58,932 nt of DNA from Porticoccus sp041592135 (GTDB taxonomy: Bacteria > Pseudomonadota > Gammaproteobacteria > Pseudomonadales > Porticoccaceae), in assembly GCA_041592135.1 (NCBI GenBank), contig JBFHQR010000001.1; one strand, written 5' to 3'. The notes beneath the pieces were generated by a model. That model saw only the letters and a list, made by a program, of their open reading frames with translations, had not been told where the DNA came from and did not search any database. This document shows positions 52,071-58,932 of this stretch, piece by piece. The position numbers were made by a program, and so were the translations under genes. Each line of letters opens with the position of its first letter. Position 1 is the first letter of the stretch.

Positions 52071-52163
52071 TCCGGGTAGGAATTACCCTGTGCTGTCAGT
52101 ACAATTGACAATCCTCCAGAGCGGAGTCGAACTCATCTTGAACACCATGGAAAAGCGGGCCCT

Positions 52164-53114
52164 ATGAATCTGAATTATCTCGATTTCGAGCAACCCATTG
52201 CAGAACTCGAAGCCAAGATCGAAGAACTGCAACTGGTCGGTAACGACAATGAAGTGAATATTACCGACGAGGTGGTGAAACTGCGGGATAAGAGTCAAAA
52301 GCTGACAGAAAAACTCTATTCTGACCTGACGCCCTGGCAAATTGTCCAGGTGGCCCGCCACCCGCAACGCCCGTATTCAATGGATTACATCAGACGAGTG
52401 TTCACGGATTTCGAAGAGCTGCACGGCGATCGTCACTTTGGCGATGACAGGGCCATCGTCGGTGGCGTTGCCCGACTCAATGGCAAGCCGGTGATGATCA
52501 TCGGCGAGGAAAAGGGCCGTGGGGTTAACGAAAAAGTCTTTCGCAATTTCGGTATGCCCAAGCCGGAAGGTTATCGCAAGGCCATGCGCCTGATGGAAAT
52601 GGCCGAGCGCTTCAAAATGCCGGTGTTGACCCTGATCGACACGCCCGGGGCTTATCCCGGCATCGATTCCGAGGAGCGGGGCATCAGCGAGGCGATTGCT
52701 CAGAACCTGGCGGTGATGTCGCGGCTCAGAACCCCCATTATCTGTACGGTGATCGGTGAAGGCAGTTCCGGTGGCGCACTGGCCATTGGCGTGGGTGACT
52801 ATCTGAATATGCTGCAGTACGCCACGTATTTTGTGATCTCGCCGGAGGGCTGTGCCAATATCATCTGGAAGACCACGGAAAAAGCACCGGATGCCGCTGA
52901 AGCCATGGGCGTGACCTCTTCCGTGCTGCTGGATTTGGGCATTATCGATGAGACTATCCCGGAACCCCTCGGCGGCGCCCACCGGGATATTGATGCCATG
53001 GCCGCCACCCTGCGCGAGCGCTTGTCAGCTCAGCTTGACCAACTGCAGGCGGTGCCCCTTGATGAATTGCTTGAGAAGCGCTATCAGCGGCTGATGAATT
53101 ACGGCAATTCCTGA
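52164..53114 (+). CDS. accA: Acetyl-CoA carboxylase carboxyltransferase subunit alpha
   Basis: A 316-residue subunit that, with AccD, transfers carboxyl from biotin to acetyl-CoA. MNLNYLDFEQPIAELEAKIEEL begins the protein; RPYSMDYIRRVFTDFEELHGDRHF, LIDTPGAYPGIDSEERG and IGEGSSGGALAIGVGD are the family signatures. Directly after dnaE, as usual. It converges on the GAF-domain gene with 44 nt between stops. Confidence 0.98.
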   Translation: MNLNYLDFEQPIAELEAKIEELQLVGNDNEVNITDEVVKLRDKSQKLTEKLYSDLTPWQIVQVARHPQRPYSMDYIRRVFTDFEELHGDRHFGDDRAIVGGVARLNGKPVMIIGEEKGRGVNEKVFRNFGMPKPEGYRKAMRLMEMAERFKMPVLTLIDTPGAYPGIDSEERGISEAIAQNLAVMSRLRTPIICTVIGEGSSGGALAIGVGDYLNMLQYATYFVISPEGCANIIWKTTEKAPDAAEAMGVTSSVLLDLGIIDETIPEPLGGAHRDIDAMAATLRERLSAQLDQLQAVPLDELLEKRYQRLMNYGNS

Positions 53115-53158
53115 TAGGTTAACCCTTGCCCAGGGCGCTTCCACGGGGCCCAACCATT

Positions 53159-54478
53159 TCAGTGCTGCGCGGACAAGACCACCAGAGTTCCCACTATGTT
53201 GTGGTGCAGCTCGATGGGCAGCGTCAGTTGTTTTTCGAGCCAGACTGGCATATTGGCTTTGGACAGGGGCAGTTCCAGATCCAGCGCCGGCAGTCGGCAC
53301 TGTGGACTCAACACCAAATCGGCGCCCAGTAGTTTGAGGGTGGGGTGGGCCTGTTGGTTGGCGCGCACCAGTCTGCCCCGACGATCGAAAGCCAGCAGCC
53401 CCTCTGTTTTCCAGCCGAGGAACATGGTGCGGGTGGCTTCGATCACCTGTTGGCGCGAATGGAAATAGTCTTTGGCCAGATTGGATTCAATCAACCTGGC
53501 TGCCATGATGGCAAAATCGAGCGCATTGCTTTGGTAGGTGTCTGTCAGGCCCGACAGATCCACGGCGCCCAGCACCTTGCCGTCGTGGGGATCGCGGATT
53601 ACATCCGCGGAGCAGGTCCAGTGCTTGATCCCGGCGCAAAAGTGTTCCGCACCGTAGAGTTGCACCGGTTCGGCCGCTGCCAGGGCGGTACCGACAGCGT
53701 TGGTGCCGGCGGTTTTCTCATCCCATACGCCCCCCTGTACAAGGTTGATGTCCCGGGCTTGGCTGAGCACCCCTTCATCTGCCTTGACATCGAGAATCAG
53801 ACCCTCTGCATCGGCCAGCAGGATCAGGCTGTCGGTACGAAACAGGACCTGTGACGCCCTCTGTAATATCGGGTGGGCGGCTTTCAGTAAGTCCGCCTGA
53901 ATAACCCGGCGATGTTCCAGTTGATCCGAGTCGGAGAGAAGGGGCGCATATTGCAATTCCGGGTCGGTCTGGGATTCGTAACACCTGCGCCAGGAATCCC
54001 CCACTACCGGCCTGATGAAGTCGCCCGGGTATTCCTCGTCTACCAGAAATTTTTCCCAGGCGGCCAGCAACTGGTTGTGTTGCTGTGGGTTGCTGAGCAT
54101 CTGGGTGCGGTCGCGCATTTGCGCGGTAGCCAGCGCCGCCTGTTCCCGGGTATAAAAATGACCCCGTTGTACAAAACCGGAAATGATGCCGGGGCGGACT
54201 GCAGTTACCTTGCCGTCGGAGAGCCGAGATGCCACCACATCGTTCGGCAGCCCATCCAGCACGTGCATGGGGGCTTCGTGGCCGTTGGCGAATTTGGAGT
54301 CGTAGACAGTGCCGCTTTCCATATCGTAGAAAGCGGGCTTGAAGCCATAGGCTCGGTTTTCTTCACTGATGCCACCTTTGCCACGGTAAAAGTCGTTCTC
54401 CTCCTGCAATCCTTCAAGAGTTAACGCGCCACGCTTGGTGGTTGTATCTTCTACCGTGTCGAACTTAATTGTGGACAT
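53159..54478 (-). CDS. GAF-domain sensor protein with uncharacterised N-terminal domain, no output domain
   Basis: A 439-residue cytoplasmic protein of unknown function. Residues 1 to about 120 form a compact domain (AYGFKPAFYDMESGTVYDSKF, MHVLDGLPNDVV, PGIISGFVQRGHFYTREQAA) that I recognise only as a stand-alone conserved hypothetical type. Residues about 125-340 match the sensory half of AcoR-like sigma54 activators (PVVGDSWRRC, GGVWDEKTAGTNAVGTALA, VQLYGAEHFC, HWTCSADVIRDPHDGKVLGAV), then a PAS-like segment (AFDRRGRLVRANQQA). No AAA+ or Fis-type HTH follows; the stop is clean. Start 54478 has GGAGG 5 nt upstream; GTG 54484 is an alternative. Confidence 0.75.
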   Translation of the reverse strand: MSTIKFDTVEDTTTKRGALTLEGLQEENDFYRGKGGISEENRAYGFKPAFYDMESGTVYDSKFANGHEAPMHVLDGLPNDVVASRLSDGKVTAVRPGIISGFVQRGHFYTREQAALATAQMRDRTQMLSNPQQHNQLLAAWEKFLVDEEYPGDFIRPVVGDSWRRCYESQTDPELQYAPLLSDSDQLEHRRVIQADLLKAAHPILQRASQVLFRTDSLILLADAEGLILDVKADEGVLSQARDINLVQGGVWDEKTAGTNAVGTALAAAEPVQLYGAEHFCAGIKHWTCSADVIRDPHDGKVLGAVDLSGLTDTYQSNALDFAIMAARLIESNLAKDYFHSRQQVIEATRTMFLGWKTEGLLAFDRRGRLVRANQQAHPTLKLLGADLVLSPQCRLPALDLELPLSKANMPVWLEKQLTLPIELHHNIVGTLVVLSAQH

Positions 54479-54783
54479 CGACACCTCCGGGCTGAGTACA
54501 TCATTTATTACGGCGCCGATAGGCTGTTAGATTTTCAGGCTAACCAACGCGTTCCCGCCATGTCCCTTTGCTTAGAAGTATAGACACTGAAATGTCGATT
54601 ACGTCTCATAAGCGCACTGTTTATCAGTGTTTCCGACCGATTGGCCATTATATGGCGGCACCGGTTGGCGACTTGTTTTGACTTTGTGGCCTCAGTATCC
54701 GGACGACATTTTGCCTGGAGCGTTTCCTTGCCATAGGTGGTGTTAACCGGTACTTTACCAGCATCTCTGCTCCACCGGTATTT
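54479..54783. promoter_or_regulatory. Divergent control region with palindromes (GAF protein/tilS)
   Basis: This 305-nt gap holds no credible gene. It contains the inverted repeats CACTG-N5-CAGTG (54615-54629) and GCCAT-N3-ATGGC (54644-54656), an extra CACTG near 54585, and two ACCGGTA copies near 54746 and 54772. A TATACT-like -10 on the minus strand near 54576-54582 could serve the GAF gene. The palindromes are operator candidates, but no regulator is known. Confidence 0.45.
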
Positions 54784-56112
54784 ATGGCCTTTACTCCCGA
54801 CTCTCTGGCTCCGTTCCTCCCCAGGTTGCACTGCGCAGAGCGCTGTTATGTGGGGTATAGCGGAGGTCTCGATTCCCATGTGCTGCTGCACGCCCTGGTG
54901 AGGTTACTGGGGTCAGGGGGCGTAACGCCTATCCATATCAATCATCAATTATCTCCCCATGCCGAGCAATGGCAACAGCACTGCCTGGCGCGCTGTCGGG
55001 ATCTGGGCGTCGATCTGTCGCTGGAAAAGGTGTCAGTCAACGTTGCGGGGCGAGGTCTCGAAGACGCGGCCAGGGCGGCCCGTTACCAGGTGTTTGAACA
55101 ATACCTGCAGCCCTCTTCACTGTTGTTGCTGGGGCACCACGCCGATGACCAGGCGGAAACAGTCCTCTACCGGCTGTTGCGGGGCAGTGGACCCCGCGGC
55201 CTTGCCGGTATTCCCGTCAGCCGTGCGCTGGGCGCGGGCGAACTGCTGCGCCCGTTGCTCAATTTCACGCGCCGGGAATTACAAGCCTATGCCGAACAAC
55301 ATGAGTTGGTCTGGGTGGAGGATGAAAGCAACGACGAAACGGCATTTGATCGCAATTTCATTCGCCATCGGCTGCTGCCTCCGCTGGCAGAGCGCTGGCC
55401 CGATTACGCCAGCCGGATTGCCCACAGCGCTTCGCGATGCCGGGACAATGAACAGTTGGTGGCCATGCTGGCGGCACAGGACCTGATGGGGGTCTGCGAG
55501 CGCCCCGAGCGGCTCGGCTGGAGTGTCGACCTGGAGGCATTGCAGGGGCTCGACGAACTGCGTCAGGCCAATCTGCTGCATTATTGGCCCGGCCATCACC
55601 ATCTGCCCCGTCCGGGACATCGGGCGGTGGATGCAATCCTGAATGAGTTGTTACCCGCCAGGGAGGATGCTGAACCGCTGGTCAGCTGGAGTGGGGCACA
55701 GCTGCGGCGGTTCCGGCGGCGCCTTTACTTGCTGCCGAGGTCTGGTGAGACGCCAATGCCGCCTTCCGAAACGATTGCCTGGGACCCCTCCGGGCCGCTT
55801 GTGTTGCCGGATGGCAGTCGACTGGAGGTCAGTGTTGTGCCCGGAAGGGGGGTGTTTTTCCCCGCCGACGCCAAGGTGGAAATTCGTTATCGGCGGGGCG
55901 GTGAGCGCTGCAAACCACTGGGGCGCAGTGGCTCCAACACACTGAAAAAGTTATTCCTGGAATACGGTCTGGAACCCTGGTTGCGGGATCGGGTGCCGCT
56001 GATTTACGTTGATGGCGCGTTGGCTGTCGTGGCGGATCTGTGGATTTGTGAAGGTTTTGCCGCCGCTCCGGCTCAGTCCGGCACTGTCATTGAATGGTCA
56101 TTTCCCGAGTAA
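54784..56112 (+). CDS. tilS: tRNA(Ile)-lysidine synthetase
   Basis: A 442-residue enzyme modifying C34 of tRNA-Ile2 to lysidine, so that AUA is read correctly. The PP-loop ATPase motif is YSGGLDSHVLLHAL (25-38), followed by HINHQLSP, GHHADDQAETVLYRLLRGSG (about 115-134) and WVEDESNDETAFDRNFIRHR (about 178-197). The C-terminal domains (RRGGERCKPLGRSGSNTLKK) are of the long type. Normal position between accA and pyrG, apart from the interposed GAF gene. Confidence 0.96.
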   Translation: MAFTPDSLAPFLPRLHCAERCYVGYSGGLDSHVLLHALVRLLGSGGVTPIHINHQLSPHAEQWQQHCLARCRDLGVDLSLEKVSVNVAGRGLEDAARAARYQVFEQYLQPSSLLLLGHHADDQAETVLYRLLRGSGPRGLAGIPVSRALGAGELLRPLLNFTRRELQAYAEQHELVWVEDESNDETAFDRNFIRHRLLPPLAERWPDYASRIAHSASRCRDNEQLVAMLAAQDLMGVCERPERLGWSVDLEALQGLDELRQANLLHYWPGHHHLPRPGHRAVDAILNELLPAREDAEPLVSWSGAQLRRFRRRLYLLPRSGETPMPPSETIAWDPSGPLVLPDGSRLEVSVVPGRGVFFPADAKVEIRYRRGGERCKPLGRSGSNTLKKLFLEYGLEPWLRDRVPLIYVDGALAVVADLWICEGFAAAPAQSGTVIEWSFPE

Positions 56113-56294
56113 TTCGCATTGAGCGCACAGCAGCTTTCTGGTAGTCTGACATCCCATCTTGAAGTGGATGGGCGCCGGTCTGCAGTTGTTCTAACCCGTA
56201 GCCAAGTTTGCATGATTTATCAATAACATACCTTTCATGAGGTGTGGGTTCGGCATTTTTCAAAGTAGTCTTCAAAGTGTTCGGAAGGGTCTAG

Positions 56295-57920
56295 ATGACG
56301 CGTTATATTTTTGTTACGGGCGGTGTTGTATCTTCTTTGGGGAAGGGTATCGCTTCGGCCTCACTCGGCACGATTCTTGAGGCCCACGGACTGAGTGTTA
56401 CCATCCTCAAACTGGATCCGTATCTGAATGTCGATCCGGGCACCATGAGTCCTTTCCAGCACGGTGAAGTGTTCGTGACGGAAGACGGTGCTGAAACGGA
56501 TCTCGACCTGGGCCACTACGAGCGCTTCCTCTCATCGAAGATGAGCAAGCTCAATAATTTCACCAGTGGCAAGATTTACGAAACCATTTTGCGCAAAGAG
56601 CGCCGCGGCGATTACCTGGGCGGCACCGTGCAGGTGATTCCCCATGTGACCGACGAAATCAAACGTCGGGTGCTGGCCGGTGGCGAGGGCTACGATGTGG
56701 CCATCGTCGAAATCGGCGGCACGGTGGGGGATATTGAATCCCAGCCCTTTCTGGAGGCGGTGCGCCAGTTGAAACTGGAACTGGGTTCCAGCCGTTCCAT
56801 CCTGATTCACCTCACCCTGGTGCCCTACATTGCCACCGCCGGTGAGACCAAGACCAAGCCGACCCAGCACTCCGTCAAGGAACTGCGCTCTATTGGCCTG
56901 ATGCCGGATATTCTGCTGTGTCGTTCCGAAGTGGAGCTGGACGAAGGACAGCGCAAGAAGATTGCCCTGTTCACCAACGTGGAAGAGCGCGCGGTGGTAC
57001 CGCTGCTCGATGCCCGCACCATCTACGCCATTCCCCGGGATTTGCAGAAACGCGAACTCGACAAGATTGTGATGGAAAAGCTGCATCTGGAATACAGCGA
57101 GGTGGACCTCAGCGCCTGGGATTGGGTGGTGGATAACCAGCTTAATCCCCAGCATCAGGTCACCATCGCCATGGTGGGCAAGTACATGGAGCTGCTGGAT
57201 GCCTACAAGTCGCTTAACGAAGCGCTGATCCACGCTGGCATCCGCAACCAGACCAAGGTCAATGTGCGCTACATCGACTCGGAAGATCTGGATACCGATA
57301 TGTCCCTGCTGACCGGGGTCAATGCCATTTTGGTACCGGGCGGTTTCGGGGTGCGCGGTGTCGAGGGCAAGATCAAGGCCGTCAACCATGCTCGCACCCA
57401 CAATATTCCCTATCTGGGTATTTGTCTGGGTATGCAGGTGGCGATGATTGAATTTGCTCGCAACGTCTGTGGCATGGACGGCGCCAATAGCACCGAGTTT
57501 GATCAGGACACCCCGTATCCGGTGATCGGTCTGATTACCGAGTGGGTGGATATCGACGGCAGTGTCGAGACCCGTTCCGAAGATTCCGATCTGGGCGGCA
57601 CCATGCGTCTGGGCGCCCAGAATAGTTACCTGGTGGAAGGTAGCATGGCCCGCGAGGTCTACGGCTCCGATGTGATTCTGGAACGCCACCGCCATCGCTA
57701 CGAAGTCAATAACAAATACGTGCCGCAGCTGCAACAGGCGGGCATGAGAGTCGGCGGCTGGTCTGAGAGTAAAACCCTGGTGGAGACCATCGAGATTCCA
57801 GGACACCCCTGGTTTTTTGCCTGCCAGTTCCACCCGGAATTCACCTCCACCCCACGCAACGGCCATCCGCTGTTCAGCAGCTTTGTCAAGGCGGCGCTGC
57901 ACCACGCCGGCGAGATCTGA
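56295..57920 (+). CDS. pyrG: CTP synthase
   Basis: A 541-residue amidotransferase making CTP from UTP, ATP and glutamine. The synthase domain opens TRYIFVTGGVVSSLGKGIASAS; the glutaminase domain has IPYLGICLGMQVAMIEFARN with the nucleophilic cysteine and HPWFFACQFHPEFTSTP with the catalytic histidine/glutamate pair. A 182-nt leader precedes it and holds no gene. The kdsA start follows 3 nt after the stop. Confidence 0.98.
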   Translation: MTRYIFVTGGVVSSLGKGIASASLGTILEAHGLSVTILKLDPYLNVDPGTMSPFQHGEVFVTEDGAETDLDLGHYERFLSSKMSKLNNFTSGKIYETILRKERRGDYLGGTVQVIPHVTDEIKRRVLAGGEGYDVAIVEIGGTVGDIESQPFLEAVRQLKLELGSSRSILIHLTLVPYIATAGETKTKPTQHSVKELRSIGLMPDILLCRSEVELDEGQRKKIALFTNVEERAVVPLLDARTIYAIPRDLQKRELDKIVMEKLHLEYSEVDLSAWDWVVDNQLNPQHQVTIAMVGKYMELLDAYKSLNEALIHAGIRNQTKVNVRYIDSEDLDTDMSLLTGVNAILVPGGFGVRGVEGKIKAVNHARTHNIPYLGICLGMQVAMIEFARNVCGMDGANSTEFDQDTPYPVIGLITEWVDIDGSVETRSEDSDLGGTMRLGAQNSYLVEGSMAREVYGSDVILERHRHRYEVNNKYVPQLQQAGMRVGGWSESKTLVETIEIPGHPWFFACQFHPEFTSTPRNGHPLFSSFVKAALHHAGEI

Positions 57921-57923
57921 GCC

Positions 57924-58781
57924 ATGGCCGTCTCCAGTGTGACGATCGACGTCAACGGCATCGGGGTCGGCAACGACCGCCCCTTCGTGCTGTTCGGCGG
58001 CATGAACGTGCTGGAATCCCGCGATCTTGCCATGCGGGTGGCCGAGCACTATGTGGACGTGACCAGCCGATTGGGCATTCCCTACGTGTTCAAGGCGTCC
58101 TTTGACAAGGCCAACCGCTCTTCCATCCATTCCTACCGCGGCCCGGGCATGGAAGCCGGCCTGAAAATCTTTGAGGAAATCAAAAATACCTTTGGCGTGG
58201 CGGTGATTACCGATGTCCACGAAGTGCACCAGGCCCAGCCGGTGGCCGAGGTCTGCGATGTGATCCAGTTGCCGGCTTTCCTGGCCCGCCAGACCGATCT
58301 GGTCAAGGCGATGGCGGACACCGGTGCGGTCGTCAATGTGAAGAAGCCGCAGTTTCTCAGCCCCTCCCAGATGGGCAATATCGTCGATAAGTTCCGCGAG
58401 TGCGGCAATGACAGGATCATGCTCTGCGAGCGCGGTGCCAGCTTCGGTTACGACAACCTGGTGGTCGATATGCTCGGCTTTCGCACCATGAAAGAGGTGA
58501 GTGGTGGCTTGCCGTTGATTTTCGATGTGACACACGCCCTGCAGTGTCGCGATCCCATGGGTGCCGCCTCCGGCGGTCGCCGCCACCAGGTGGCGGAGCT
58601 GGCTCGCGCCGGTATGGCGGTGGGCCTGGCCGGACTGTTTCTGGAGGCCCATCCCGATCCCGACAGGGCGAAATGCGATGGTCCCAGCGCCTTGCCGCTG
58701 GATGTGCTGGAGCCGTTCCTGGCCCAGGTGAAAGCAATTGATGAACTGATCAAATCCCAGCCGGCACTGCAAATCAGCTAG
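57924..58781 (+). CDS. kdsA: KDO-8-phosphate synthase
   Basis: A 285-residue aldolase-type enzyme condensing arabinose 5-phosphate with phosphoenolpyruvate to give KDO-8-phosphate for LPS. FVLFGGMNVLESRDLAMRVAE (about 15-35), KASFDKANRSSIHSYRGPGM, VKKPQFLSPSQMGNIV, LCERGASFGYDNLVVDML and FDVTHALQCRDPMGAASGGRR are the family signatures. The gene is tightly coupled to pyrG and followed by eno, the conserved pyrG-kdsA-eno order. Confidence 0.98.
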   Translation: MAVSSVTIDVNGIGVGNDRPFVLFGGMNVLESRDLAMRVAEHYVDVTSRLGIPYVFKASFDKANRSSIHSYRGPGMEAGLKIFEEIKNTFGVAVITDVHEVHQAQPVAEVCDVIQLPAFLARQTDLVKAMADTGAVVNVKKPQFLSPSQMGNIVDKFRECGNDRIMLCERGASFGYDNLVVDMLGFRTMKEVSGGLPLIFDVTHALQCRDPMGAASGGRRHQVAELARAGMAVGLAGLFLEAHPDPDRAKCDGPSALPLDVLEPFLAQVKAIDELIKSQPALQIS

Positions 58782-58853
58782 CCCTGGAGAAGCGGTTTTT
58801 TAAGTACAGTGGCCGCGCCAGGTCGCCGCTGTAAATGTTTGAGGGAGAACTAG

Positions 58854-58932
58854 ATGACCAAAATTACCGACATCCGCGCCTACGAAATACTGGATTCCCG
58901 GGGCAACCCCACCGTGGAAGCAGACGTGATTC
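58854..58932 (+). CDS. eno: Enolase, N-terminal part (truncated by window end)
   Basis: The first 26 codons read MTKITDIRAYEILDSRGNPT and continue VEADVI, the universal enolase start. GAGGGAGAAC lies just before the ATG. The rest is outside the window. Confidence 0.95.
   Translation, partial: MTKITDIRAYEILDSRGNPTVEADVI

Noticed and set aside
56532..58772. Long minus-strand open frame of 746 codons
   Set aside because: It runs antisense through pyrG and kdsA, both unmistakable. Long antisense frames are expected in GC-rich genes with strong third-position bias; no domain is recognisable.
1..58932. tRNA, rRNA, insertion sequences, prophage genes, CRISPR arrays
   Set aside because: Looked for on both strands; no cloverleaf, transposase, integrase or regularly spaced repeats were seen.

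Overview
This window is a GC-rich chromosomal segment, with almost every base coding, from a free-living gammaproteobacterium. Gene content and order fit a marine or halotolerant member of the Cellvibrionales/Pseudomonadales: an ectoine operon with its own aspartokinase and MarR regulator, a FabV enoyl reductase, a wax ester synthase-type acyltransferase, a Pseudomonas-length DapD, and the standard rpsB-to-eno block. The taxonomic placement is inference; no rRNA lies in the window. I saw no tRNA, insertion sequence, prophage or CRISPR array.

Layout. (1) 1-3969, plus strand: a D-amino-acid/5-oxoproline module (end of pxpB, pxpC, a DUF4392 D-glutamate cyclase, D-amino-acid transaminase, alanine racemase). 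(2) 4005-9897, minus strand: ectA-ectB-ectC-ask followed, almost without gaps, by a small methyltransferase and a PutP-like sodium/solute symporter, so osmolyte synthesis and probably uptake share one transcript; ectR diverges at 10122. (3) 10671-21092: housekeeping and envelope genes (purC, DoxX, fabV, two MBL-fold hydrolases, DUF2789, lpxL, dapA-bamC, two small lipoproteins, rsmJ). This part includes an AT-rich gap at 18755-19066 with DnaA-box-like sites. (4) 21140-32257, mostly minus strand: phzF-like, dapE, a nitrobindin-like protein, dapD, a Spx/ArsC-like protein, nth, dapC, glnD, map. A plus-strand SixA-like phosphatase/CHAD pair sits inside this block. (5) 32517-58932, plus strand: rpsB-tsf-pyrH-frr-uppS-cdsA-dxr-rseP-bamA-skp-lpxD-fabZ-lpxA-lpxB-rnhB-[wax ester synthase]-dnaE-accA-[minus-strand GAF fusion protein]-tilS-pyrG-kdsA-eno(partial).

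How the genes work together. Lysine/diaminopimelate synthesis (dapA, dapC, dapD, dapE), D-amino-acid supply (dat, alr) and undecaprenyl phosphate precursors (dxr, uppS) feed peptidoglycan. lpxD/A/B, lpxL, fabZ and kdsA build lipid A and KDO, and bamA, bamC, skp and rseP assemble and monitor the outer membrane. The ectoine operon draws on aspartate semialdehyde, with its dedicated aspartokinase bypassing lysine feedback.

The least ordinary items are the sensor-only protein at 53159-54478 (an uncharacterised N-terminal domain fused to an AcoR-type GAF module, with no AAA+ or HTH output domain), the D-glutamate cyclase/5-oxoprolinase/D-transaminase/racemase cluster, the extended ectoine operon, the DnaA-box cluster, and an endonuclease III with non-canonical cysteine spacing.
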